Positions 16,046 through 22,299 of a stretch of DNA of 22,299 nucleotides are shown here, piece after piece; within the stretch, counting starts at the first letter, position 1, and every line of letters starts with the position of its first letter. Where the stretch lies: NCBI GenBank assembly GCA_937871685.1, contig CALMOL010000156.1, forward strand, positions 630 to 22,928, written 5' to 3'. This DNA is from an uncultured Verrucomicrobiota bacterium. GTDB lineage: Bacteria; Verrucomicrobiota; Verrucomicrobiia; Chthoniobacterales; SZAS-18. A program made the translations under genes and the position numbers. The notes beneath the pieces were generated by a model that was given only the letters and a program-made list of their open reading frames with translations, was not told the DNA's origin and did not search any database.

Positions 16046-16147
16046 GAGGGCACCCGCTCCAGAAGAAACCTGAGCAACACTATCCCTGAGCCCTCTTTGC
16101 CTCCTGCATTCGCTCAACTTCATAGAAAATAGGTGCAGGGAAACCTC

Positions 16148-16410
16148 TAGGTTCCCCAGGCCACCCCAGAGACTGCCTGACGGGACCTCCGAGGGTCTCC
16201 TCGGGCACTTTCGGACTCCCCCGAGGGAACCTTCCGAGGTGGCCGAGGGGACTTCTGAACTCCCCGAGGGCAGTCGGGAACCGCCCTCGGGGACCTCGGA
16301 GGTTCCCGCGGGCACTTTGGGACTTCCCTGGGGCACCTTGGAAGTGGTCCAGGGAACCTTGGGCCTCCCTCGGGGCAGTCCCCCGAGGTGACCTCGGGAG
16401 GCTTGGAAGT
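16148..16410. repeat. Degenerate tandem repeat, 21-bp period
   Basis: This fills most of the 550-bp gene-free stretch after recF. Unit starts fall at 16243, 16264, 16285, 16306, 16327, 16348, 16369 and 16390, exactly 21 bases apart. More diverged units lie on the left back to about 16148, including one of 22 bases (16221-16242). A typical unit is CGAGGGCACCTTGGGACTCC or its close variants, with alternating G-rich and C-rich halves that allow local pairing. The array is not CRISPR, as there are no spacers. On the minus strand it could be read as a Pro-rich 7-residue repeat, but no start, signal or separate gene supports translation. Confidence 0.85.
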
Positions 16411-16532
16411 CCCCATCCAAGATCGCGCTTTCCTCAGAAGAAATCGGCATCCTACTGATCAGGCCGATGCCTGCCTGAACCGGGATGGCCGCCAGCCACC
16501 TGCATCATATGGCTCCCTCCCTTCCCTGCCCT

Positions 16533-16563
16533 CGCTGCTCCCGCGGGGAAGGCGGGAGCAGCG
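16533..16563. terminator. Strong 12-bp stem-loop downstream of the Tyr-rich gene
   Basis: A perfect inverted repeat CGCTGCTCCCGC (16533-16544) with GCGGGAGCAGCG (16552-16563) and a 7-base loop lies 33 bases past the stop of the minus-strand gene at 16596. A T-tract is absent on either strand, so this may be a transcript-end stabiliser or an atypical terminator. Confidence 0.5.
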
Positions 16564-16595
16564 GTTCCTAGCCGAAAATCAACCGTTCCGCCGGC

Positions 16596-16889
16596 TTAGT
16601 AGCCGAAGGAGAACGACACGCCCGGGCGGCCGTAGTAGCCATAGGGACGGTAGTAAGCGGGGCCGTAGTAATACGGGTCACCGTAGTAGTAGTAAGGGCG
16701 ATACGCATACGGACGATAGCGGTAGCCGCGATACGGCCGGGCGTAGCCGCGATATCCGCCGTAATAAGCGCGCCCATAGCCGTAGCCACGGCCGTAGCGC
16801 CGGTAGGGGCGCGCGTCTGCCGTCTGCGGCAGCGTAAGGAGGAAGCCGAACACCGCGGCCAACAGGAGGAAGTAGCGTTTCATGCCCAT
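16596..16889 (-). CDS. Tyr/Arg/Gly-rich secreted protein
   Basis: The 97-residue protein has a good signal peptide (KRYFLLLAAVFGFLLTLP, cleavage likely after ADA about residue 26). The mature part is nearly all Tyr, Arg, Gly and Pro, in repeats such as GYGRAYYGGYRGY and YRPYYYYGDPYYYG, and ends GVSFSFGY. No Cys is present. Small secreted proteins of this kind are common but without established function; possible roles are envelope coating, self-association or binding of nucleic acid or metal. The start could also be the second Met at 16883. A strong stem-loop follows the stop. It is monocistronic in appearance. Confidence 0.75.
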   Translation of the reverse strand: MGMKRYFLLLAAVFGFLLTLPQTADARPYRRYGRGYGYGRAYYGGYRGYARPYRGYRYRPYAYRPYYYYGDPYYYGPAYYRPYGYYGRPGVSFSFGY

Positions 16890-16967
16890 TTAGACCAAGG
16901 CAATCCTGCAGCCATTCAAAAAAGAGCCCTGCTAAAAGACCGTCATTCCAAGCAATGCTGCATCCGT

Positions 16968-17816
16968 TCAACCTTCCGATGACGATTCCGCCGGCGAGTT
17001 ACTCAGGGCCAGCGGCCGGCCGCTGGCGCCGCGCAAGGCGGGCAGCAACTCGGCCATCACGCTGACGGCGATCTCCGTGGGCGAGTCCCCGCCCAAATCC
17101 AGCCCCATCGGCGCGCGCACCCGAGCAAACTCCTCGCGATCCCAGCCCTCGGCTGCCAACTCGTCCCACACGCGCAGCACCTTTCTACGCGACCCGATCA
17201 TGCCGATGTAGCCGGGCCGCGGGTCGAGGCGCAGGGTCGCCGCGACCACCGCCCGGTCGAGCGCCGGCTGGCGGTTCGCGGCGATGACGCCGTCGCGCGG
17301 ACCGGGAGAAAATGCCGCGAGCACCTCCGCCACCGGCGTGCCCGTTGCGGGCCGGACGCCGGCCGGTGGCTCCGCCAGCAGCTCGGCACGATCGTCGAAG
17401 AGCACCGCATGCAGGCCGCATTCCGCGGCGAGCCGGGCGATGGCGCGCCCGCAGTGCCCGCCCCCGCAGACGAGCACGCGTTCCAGTGCTCCCACTGGCT
17501 CGATGAACACGGTGACGGTGCCACCGCAGACCGCGCCAAACGACCCTGGCTCTCCCTCGCGCAGCGGATACTCCCGCAGCCGGGGCGCGCGGCCCGTCGA
17601 GGCGAGCGCGGCGAGCGCCTCCTCTCGGACCAAGGCCTCGAACTTCCCCCCACCCACCGTGCCGGTAAGGCGGCCATCCGCGTGGACGAACATCTTCGCC
17701 CCCGCCGGCCTCGGCGTGGAGCCTTCCGCGCGCACCACGATGGCCAGTGCGCCTGCGCGGCCCTCCCCGCGCGCCGCCGCGGCGGCGGCGAGAACCTCGT
17801 GATCCTCGGCACTCAT
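16968..17816 (-). CDS. xdhC: XdhC-family protein (molybdenum cofactor insertion/modification)
   Basis: The 282-residue protein starts with MSAEDHEVLAAAAAARGEG. It has the XdhC/CoxI N-terminal domain (GSTPRPAGAKMFV, then FGAVCGGTVTVFIEP) and the C-terminal Rossmann domain (RVLVCGGGHCGRAIARLA, then YIGMIGSRRKV). XdhC proteins bind molybdenum cofactor and help its sulfuration and insertion into xanthine dehydrogenase-type enzymes. The frame is open to 17906, but the extra 30 residues do not look like part of the domain. No xdhA/xdhB or cox-type dehydrogenase gene lies in the window, so its target enzyme must be encoded elsewhere. Confidence 0.9.
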   Translation of the reverse strand: MSAEDHEVLAAAAAARGEGRAGALAIVVRAEGSTPRPAGAKMFVHADGRLTGTVGGGKFEALVREEALAALASTGRAPRLREYPLREGEPGSFGAVCGGTVTVFIEPVGALERVLVCGGGHCGRAIARLAAECGLHAVLFDDRAELLAEPPAGVRPATGTPVAEVLAAFSPGPRDGVIAANRQPALDRAVVAATLRLDPRPGYIGMIGSRRKVLRVWDELAAEGWDREEFARVRAPMGLDLGGDSPTEIAVSVMAELLPALRGASGRPLALSNSPAESSSEG

Positions 17817-17938
17817 CGGCCGCCCTCCCGGCGAGTCATCCAAGGAAGCGTGGGCGAGGCTGTCAGCATGGAAACGAGAGCCTGCCGGGATCACCGGCCG
17901 ATGCAACGGCCATCAAGGCCGCGCGCTGGTTCTGACCG

Positions 17939-17965
17939 CCTCCGTGATCTCCGTGCCTCCGTGGC
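17939..17965. repeat. Triple CTCCGTG direct repeat
   Basis: Three copies of CTCCGTG begin at 17940, 17949 and 17957 in the xdhC-ssrA interval. I recall similar CTCCGTG/CACGGAG strings as common intergenic repeats in PVC and some acidobacterial genomes. No function is known to me. Confidence 0.5.
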
Positions 17966-18001
17966 CCATCCCAAAGGAGACGCCTTATGACGCTGCCTGC
18001 A

Positions 18002-18029
18002 TTGCGCCGGCAGCCAGGAGCCCTATGGT
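18002..18029 (+). promoter_or_regulatory. Possible tmRNA promoter
   Basis: TTGCGC (18002-18007) and TATGGT (18024-18029) are separated by 16 bases, predicting a start near 18036, about 10 bases before the mature tmRNA 5' end. Such a leader would be removed by RNase P. Confidence 0.45.
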
Positions 18030-18045
18030 CCTCTCCCCACCAAAC

Positions 18046-18400
18046 GGGGGCGCACTGGCTTCGACTCTTGGTCTGAGGTCCGGGCGGCAGGTCGAGGACG
18101 ATCGTTGTCCTCGCTAAAAACGCGATCAAACCAACAAACGCCAACACTGACCTGGCTCTCGCGGCTTAATTGACCGTGACGTTCCCCGCCTGACGCCTAC
18201 TGAGGCGGGGAGCGACCCTAGTAGGCTGGTTCTCTGCCGGTGCCACCGCGGCGGGGGATGAGACAGAACCCCGTGGAGGCTCGGGATCGCGCATCGTGTC
18301 CGTGCGGAGCGCGTTCCTCAGACTAAGCACGAGACTAAACCTGTAGATGCTTGCGGCTGATGCCAAGAGGACAGGGGTTCGACTCCCCTCGCCTCCACTA
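18046..18400 (+). ncRNA. ssrA: tmRNA
   Basis: The transfer-messenger RNA rescues stalled ribosomes. The 5' end GGGGGCGCACTGGCTTCGAC is the tmRNA start signature, and the 3' end carries the T-arm AGGGG-TTCGACT-CCCCT and CGCCTCC. The 7-bp acceptor stem pairs 18046-18052 with 18390-18396 (one G-U). The tag reading frame most likely resumes at GCC 18140 and runs to TAA 18167-18169, encoding ANTDLALAA, so with the alanine from tmRNA the tag is AANTDLALAA; the LALAA end is typical of Clp targeting. After the discriminator A (18397) the genome has CTA instead of CCA, so the CCA end must be added by nucleotidyltransferase. The exact resume codon is inferred by comparison with E. coli, as the frame is open further upstream. 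Confidence 0.93.
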
Positions 18401-18647
18401 CCCTAGGGGAAGAGTTTGGGACCGGGCGGCTACGGACACGCCTGGGAGATCACAGCAGTGTGGGATGAACAGCCTAGAAGCGAACATCCCAAAGGATGGG
18501 CCAAACTGGTTCTGACAGGTTGGTCCTGGTCGTCTCCAGGATGAAAAACCGGACCGCGACAGGGGGGGCACCGCGGATGAATTGTGAGGCGGCCAAATGC
18601 GCGGTGACCGCTACGCCGACTGCGATTTTGCGCCCTCGCGCCGGCCT

Positions 18648-19895
18648 TCACCCATCGGCAAGGCTCTGCTCGGGGCGGCGATAATCGTCCAACTTCGGTG
18701 TCAGGCCGCGCCGCGCGATGGGCCAATGGAACCATGCCCGGAACGTTCGGCCATGTTCAAGAACCGCACCCACGTATCCCCCGCGGGCTGCCTCGCCGGC
18801 GACTTTTAGGCCGAAGGCGTTGGCCGTAAACTCGGCCACCACCGCTAGGCCGAAGCCCGAGCCCGTGGTGGATACCTCAGGCGTGAAGAGCGCGTCCAGC
18901 CGCACCGCACCGGCAGAGGGCTCCACGTTTGCTGAAGCCTCAACGGCCGACCTTTCTGGCTGAGCCGCAAGCTGGAGAAGCTTTTTGGCTTGGTCGCCCG
19001 AGACCGCGTTGGAAAGCACGAAGCGCAGGCAGTCGCCCGGGGATGCGGGCACTTCGAAAATGACCGCCTCGATGTCGCCGTCGGCCGTATGCCGGGATGC
19101 ATTGTTGGCCAAGTTGTAGAAGATTCGGTCGATGGCCGCCGATTCCAGGCAGCACTCGGTGACCGGCCCTTCGTAGCGGCAGTCCATGCGCATGCGCGCC
19201 GCCGGCTGTGCGGCCGACGGGCCGATGACGGCCTCGTGCCACTTCTCGGTGAGCAGCGAGGCCGCGTGACCCTTGGGAATGCGGTCGCGGTCGCGTTGCA
19301 CATCGTCTAGGCCGATCAATGCGTTGCGCATGATCTTCATGTGGTCGCGCGTCAGGACAAAAAGCATGTTGAGCTTCTCGCTGAGTGCGCCTGGCCACGC
19401 GTCCAACATTTCCAGCCGGCCCACCAGCGAACTCAGGGCGCCGCCGCGCACGTCGTGGATCGCGCGCATGATCTCCTCGGTCATCGACCCGGCGCTACGC
19501 GTCGCTTCACCTATCTCTTGCATGCGGCGAACGAGTGCATCGACGTGGCCCCATCCGACCCACCGCTGCACTTCCAGCCGTTTGCCGGCATCATCGGTCT
19601 GCTTCACGACGAGCAAAAGAAGAAGTTCGCCCAAGTCGGCGTAGGTCTGCCGCATCCCCTCTTGGTCAACGGTTGCCATGGCGGCCAAGTGCACGAATTG
19701 ACCGTCGCCCAAGTAGCGCGTGGCTCGGCGGTTGGGCAGGCGCAGGGGCGCGAGTCCGAGCAGCTCGGTCGGTAAGGGTGGGGACGCAGACGAAAGCCTG
19801 GAAAGCGACGAAGAGGCGGACGGCTGAAACATGGATCGAGATAACCCCACACGGTGCGGATGCGAGGCGCTCGCCTGCGGAGGCATATCAATCAT
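18648..19895 (-). CDS. Orphan cytosolic sensor histidine kinase
   Basis: The 415-residue protein has no signal peptide or membrane helix. A Ser/Pro-rich leader of about 70 residues is followed by a helical part. The dimerisation/phospho-acceptor region has His147 in AIHDVRGGALSSL. The ATPase domain has the N-box FYNLANNASRHT (259-270) and the G2-box GSGFGLAVV (345-353). The G1 box is atypical: where D-x-G-x-G is expected the sequence is LSNAVSG, with Asn at the position of the usual Asp. No response regulator or receiver domain is adjacent, so the partner is unknown. Starts at Met22 or Met73 are possible, since the first 70 residues are low complexity. It diverges from the gene at 20019. Confidence 0.8.
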   Translation of the reverse strand: MIDMPPQASASHPHRVGLSRSMFQPSASSSLSRLSSASPPLPTELLGLAPLRLPNRRATRYLGDGQFVHLAAMATVDQEGMRQTYADLGELLLLLVVKQTDDAGKRLEVQRWVGWGHVDALVRRMQEIGEATRSAGSMTEEIMRAIHDVRGGALSSLVGRLEMLDAWPGALSEKLNMLFVLTRDHMKIMRNALIGLDDVQRDRDRIPKGHAASLLTEKWHEAVIGPSAAQPAARMRMDCRYEGPVTECCLESAAIDRIFYNLANNASRHTADGDIEAVIFEVPASPGDCLRFVLSNAVSGDQAKKLLQLAAQPERSAVEASANVEPSAGAVRLDALFTPEVSTTGSGFGLAVVAEFTANAFGLKVAGEAARGGYVGAVLEHGRTFRAWFHWPIARRGLTPKLDDYRRPEQSLADG

Positions 19896-20018
19896 GCGTT
19901 CACCCGCGCGCCGGTGAATTCGGTGTCATTCTCGTAATGAGGCTCTCCCGCCTCGTTCATGCTCCGCGGGTCTGTGCTACTGTGCAGTGGCGCAACGGGG
20001 CGCAAGGACCCCCGCCAC

Positions 20019-20450
20019 GTGCTGCTTTCTCATCTCACCCTCAGCACCGGTCATCTCGAGGTGACGGCGCGCGCGCAAGCTCCGGCCAGCGTTGTGGCGG
20101 AGTGCTTCCGGTTATTCGAGGCCGGCGGCGGCCCGCTGCCGGGTCATCTGCGGGCGTTCCGAGTCAGCCATCTTCTCATGGTTCCCGGTGAGAGCGCGTC
20201 GTTTTTCCTTTCCCGTGAATCTGCAAAGCTCGCCTGGAACATTATCTGCACGAGTGAGGAAGGCGCGGGTCATTTGTGGCCGCACTTAGCCGAGCTGACC
20301 TCTGCACGCCGCCCGGTAGTTCCATGGGTTTGCACGCATTTTGTGGATGATCCGCAAGCGCAAGCGTTGGTTGGCGACGAGGAACTGACGGAGTTCCAGA
20401 GATGTGCGGCCTGGGCAGCACTCGACCTGTTTGCGGCGCCGGAGCGCTGA
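20019..20450 (+). CDS. Hypothetical protein
   Basis: I do not recognise this protein. The form starting at GTG 20019 has 143 residues. An in-frame ATG at 19959 would add 20 residues, but it overlaps a weak promoter-like pair (TTCATG 19956-19961, TACTGT 19978-19983), so the GTG is preferred. It has no signal peptide or membrane segment. The middle part reads like a mixed alpha/beta fold (FRVSHLLMVPGESASFFLSRES), and the C-terminal part (VPWVCTHFVDDPQAQ) has the two Cys-His-like residues of one short stretch. Codon use is less GC-biased than in the metabolic genes but clearly coding. It is divergent from the histidine kinase, so a link to that signal pathway is possible but unproven. Confidence 0.55.
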   Translation: MLLSHLTLSTGHLEVTARAQAPASVVAECFRLFEAGGGPLPGHLRAFRVSHLLMVPGESASFFLSRESAKLAWNIICTSEEGAGHLWPHLAELTSARRPVVPWVCTHFVDDPQAQALVGDEELTEFQRCAAWAALDLFAAPER

Positions 20451-20539
20451 GCCGGTCATCTCCAGGAGTTCCTGGCGAGACTGCACGCCGGGCGTTTTTG
20501 CCGTGCTCGTGGCAAGGAAACCATGAAGGGGCAAACCAC

Positions 20540-20629
20540 AAAAAAGCCGCCTAGCCTGGAAGCGTGTGAAGCGCATTCGAGACCCCAGCACCACCTGGGT
20601 TTTCTCTATCCAAACTAGACGGCTTTTTT
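20540..20629. repeat. 90-nt inverted-repeat element with internal hairpin
   Basis: The 15-base arms AAAAAAGCCGCCTAG (20540-20554) and CTAGACGGCTTTTTT (20615-20629) pair with one mismatch and end in A-run/T-run, giving a bidirectional terminator-like form with an unusually long 60-nt loop. The loop holds a second hairpin CCCAG-caccac-CTGGG (20584-20599). It lies 89 bases after the gene ending at 20450. It may be that gene's terminator, a structured RNA or a small mobile palindrome. Confidence 0.65.
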
Positions 20630-20725
20630 CTTGGCTTGGTTGGTGCGCACGAGATGGGTTTCTCGCTCAAGATCGCGCAGTCGCCTTCACAAACGACGTC
20701 GGATGGGACCACGCCGGTCGGGAAG

Positions 20726-20776
20726 GCGCAAGCGGGGATTCCCTTGCTGCGGGCTGTTTAGCCCGCAGGCTTGCGC
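20726..20776. repeat. Two-level palindrome
   Basis: Outer arms GCGCAAGC (20726-20733) and GCTTGCGC (20769-20776) enclose a perfect 8-bp hairpin TGCGGGCT-gttt-AGCCCGCA (20748-20767). A third hairpin, TGCCTCG with CGAGGCA, follows at 20812-20834. The 20451-20978 interval has no convincing gene otherwise. Confidence 0.55.
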
Positions 20777-20978
20777 TCTGGTTGCGGCAATGGCGGTTCG
20801 GTGGTCTGGTGCCTCGTCTCGGTAGCTCGAGGCATGGCCCCGACGCCGTTGCAGGCGGGAGGGCCGCTTTTTTTGGGTTGAGCCAACGGCCGACCACGTC
20901 GGGCGGAAACCGATGGGGAGAAACCTGCGACTGCTTGAAGGCTTGCGAGTCCTCGTCGGGTGCCAGAGGCTGGGGCGC

Positions 20979-21641
20979 ATGAAACCTGGGATACCCGTAG
21001 AAGCTCCGTCGTATAGCGCGTGGGAGGAACGGGCCAACTGGATCACTCACGCCCTCGGTGCCGCGCTCAGCTTGGTTGGCTTTACGGTCCTCGTGATCCG
21101 CTCGGCCTTGATGGGAGACGCCTGGAGCGTGACCGCCGCGGCCGTATTCGGCGCCTCGCTGCTGCTGCTCTACACCGCCTCGACGCTTTACCATGCGATC
21201 AACCATCCCGGGCGAAAGCGCTTGCTGCGCAAGTTTGACCACGCGGCGATCTTTTTGCTGATCGCGGGCACCTACACTCCCTTTCTCCTGGTGAGCCTGC
21301 GGGGTCCGTGGGGATGGAGCTTGTTCGGTGTGATCTGGAGCATTGCCGTGGTCGGCATGATTCTGAAATTCTGGTTTGCCGGCCGCTTCGACGTGGTTTC
21401 CACGCTGATCTACCTCGCGATGAGCTGGCTCGGGGTCGTGGCCACGCGGCCGATGCTCGCGGCGGTCCAGCCGGCCGCGCTGTGGCTGCTGCTGGCCGGT
21501 GGGCTGTGCTACACCGGCGGCACCGTATTCTACCTCTGGCATCGCCTTCGGTATCATCACGCGGTTTGGCACCTCTTCGTGCTCGGCGGCAGCGTCTGTC
21601 ACTTCTTCGCCGTCTTCGGCGCCCTCGGCCGATCTGACTGA
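20979..21641 (+). CDS. Hemolysin III (HlyIII/PAQR) family membrane protein
   Basis: The 220-residue protein has about seven hydrophobic helices and the family's motifs: EERANWITHALGAA at the start, STLYHA, KFDHAAIFLLIAGTYTPF in the middle, and HLFVLGGSVCHFFAVF near the C-terminus. The conserved His residues in these motifs are the metal-binding set of the HlyIII/PAQR superfamily. Bacterial members were first described as cytolysins but are now mostly thought to be membrane-homeostasis or lipid-hydrolase-like proteins; the role here is not known. ATG 20979 is preferred over the open frame from 20913 because it gives the family's usual length and start, with a weak GGGGCGC just before it. It appears to stand alone, after a structured intergenic stretch. 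Confidence 0.92.
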   Translation: MKPGIPVEAPSYSAWEERANWITHALGAALSLVGFTVLVIRSALMGDAWSVTAAAVFGASLLLLYTASTLYHAINHPGRKRLLRKFDHAAIFLLIAGTYTPFLLVSLRGPWGWSLFGVIWSIAVVGMILKFWFAGRFDVVSTLIYLAMSWLGVVATRPMLAAVQPAALWLLLAGGLCYTGGTVFYLWHRLRYHHAVWHLFVLGGSVCHFFAVFGALGRSD

Positions 21642-21789
21642 GCCATCAACGAAGTCGAAGGAGCGCCGCGGACGCGAGGGGGTTGAGCTGGTCCACGGCC
21701 TCCGTCCGCCGCCGCTTGCCTCGTACGGTCCGGTCGCTGAGCGTGGACCTTCTAACTAGGTGCAAACAAATATCTCCGCATCGCCATCC

Positions 21790-21806
21790 GTGTCGCGGCG
21801 CGACAC
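21790..21806. repeat. Short palindrome GTGTCGC-GGC-GCGACAC
   Basis: This perfect 7-bp stem with a 3-base loop is the first of the palindromes in the gene-free 21642-22299 stretch. Confidence 0.5.
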
Positions 21807-21857
21807 CTGCCGGTAGCCGGGGGATTCATCCCTTGGCTTTGCACACATTCCTCGGGT

Positions 21858-21974
21858 GGCCTGATACCAACACGCGACAGGAATTGCAGAAATCTCCTTT
21901 GACCGCTCCTGGATTTGCCGCCGGACCAGGATAGCCAATTTTGTAATTCCGGTCGCGGGTTGGTATGAGAGGCC
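21858..21974. repeat. 117-nt imperfect hairpin
   Basis: The inner arms, 21864-21885 and 21945-21966 (22 bases each), pair with two mismatches. The stem extends outward through GGCCT (21858-21862) and AGGCC (21970-21974) after a small bulge. The 59-nt loop holds a further hairpin with TCCTGG and CCAGGA. There is no open frame of note. This looks like a palindromic repeat. Confidence 0.7.
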
Positions 21975-21993
21975 CGGAGGGCCGACCGGACAT

Positions 21994-22216
21994 TAGATCG
22001 TTTTCGATCCAGGCGGTCGCACCCGCGGGCGCTGGCTTGCGGAGGGGCGCCGGCGTTTTGGAGGGCGGTGGCAAGCCTCAGCGCGGCACCGCTTTGGATG
22101 AGAAGCCGCGGCCTCGCAGAAAAAGCGGTGTCGCCACCGCCCTCCAAGGCCTTCGGCCGACCTGGCGGGCAGCCAGGCCTTGGGCGGATGCGACAAGTCT
22201 GACCGAAAACGCTCTA
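21994..22216. mobile_element. MITE-like element with 16-bp terminal inverted repeats
   Basis: The ends TAGATCGTTTTCGATC (21994-22009) and GACCGAAAACGCTCTA (22201-22216) are inverted copies of each other with two mismatches. Inside is a long hairpin: TTGGAGGGCGGTGGC (22058-22072) pairs perfectly with GCCACCGCCCTCCAA (22133-22147), and GCGGCACCGCTTT (22083-22095) pairs with AAAGCGGTGTCGC (22122-22134) with one wobble. There is no transposase. No clear target-site duplication is seen. I infer a small non-autonomous repeat element. Confidence 0.6.
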
Positions 22217-22227
22217 GCCGGTGGCGG

Positions 22228-22299
22228 CGCCCCCCCCCCCCCCCCCCCCCCCCGGGCCCCCCCCCCCCCGCGCCCCCCCCGCGCCCCCGCCCCCCCGCG
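22228..22299. other. Poly-C terminal run, likely artefact
   Basis: The last ~70 bases are almost only C with a few G. It is much more likely a sequencing or assembly artefact at the contig end (poly-G reads) than genomic sequence. Confidence 0.8.

Noticed and set aside
16148..16410. CRISPR array
   Set aside because: Repeats are contiguous with no spacers, and no cas genes lie nearby.
15521..16450. 309-codon minus-strand frame over recF and the tandem array
   Set aside because: Half of it is the antisense of recF, and the rest is repeat translation with no independent support.
18375..18397. Separate tRNA
   Set aside because: The T-arm and acceptor strand belong to the tmRNA. No anticodon arm is found just upstream.
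18401..18647. Integration site or further RNA after tmRNA
   Set aside because: tmRNA 3' ends are common attachment sites, but no integrase and no duplicated tmRNA 3' end was found in the window. Only small hairpins (18485-18498, 18524-18541) are present.

Overview
This is a high-GC bacterial contig end. The first gene is cut by the left edge, and the last ~70 bases are a poly-C run that looks like an assembly or read artefact. Several signs suggest a member of the PVC group, most likely Verrucomicrobiota, though this is an inference and was not tested by any search. They are a TPR-bearing Ser/Thr kinase with a FlgO/TolB-like receiver-side domain, short dispersed palindromic repeats between genes (CGAAACTC-type, CTCCGTG-type and MITE-like hairpins), and starts that mostly lack Shine-Dalgarno sequences and often follow pyrimidine-rich leaders.

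Layout. (1) 1-3685: a membrane-spanning Ser/Thr kinase with TPRs, translationally coupled (ATGA overlap) to an APH-type small-molecule kinase. (2) 3836-8285: a beta-oxidation cluster in the order of the Bacillus fadN-fadA pair: a hydroxyacyl-CoA dehydrogenase/enoyl-CoA hydratase fusion, a small two-TM protein, and a thiolase. The catalytic residues checked are present in both enzymes. (3) 8308-9114: an isolated DUF3800 protein. (4) 9247-10777: a phasin-like granule protein (minus strand, clear terminator) divergent from a TetR regulator. The space between them holds a sigma70-like promoter for the phasin-like gene and three copies of a TGAG-N6-CTCA palindrome, a coherent repressor layout that could link fatty-acid or polyhydroxyalkanoate status to granule protein expression.

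(5) 10881-13599: an orphan TRAP-type solute-binding protein, an exported S33-like alpha/beta hydrolase and a class I glutamine amidotransferase-like hydrolase (peptidase C26). (6) 13678-16045: queE (7-deazaguanine synthesis), a small secreted or lipoprotein-like gene, and recF, which here is not beside dnaN or gyrB. (7) 16046-16595: no gene, but a 21-bp-period tandem repeat. (8) 16596-17816 (minus): a Tyr/Arg/Gly-rich secreted protein and an orphan xdhC.

(9) 18046-18400: tmRNA (ssrA), with a likely tag ending ANTDLALAA and no encoded CCA. (10) 18648-20450: an orphan cytosolic histidine kinase divergent from an unrecognised protein. (11) 20451-20978: structured intergenic DNA. (12) 20979-21641: a hemolysin III/PAQR membrane protein. 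(13) 21642-22216: no gene, but nested hairpins including a 223-bp MITE-like unit with 16-bp terminal inverted repeats.

The most interesting points are the triple TGAG-N6-CTCA operator, the 21-bp tandem array, the MITE-like element at the contig end, and the structured elements at 6907-7053 and 20540-20629. I do not see an obvious new defence or biosynthetic system.
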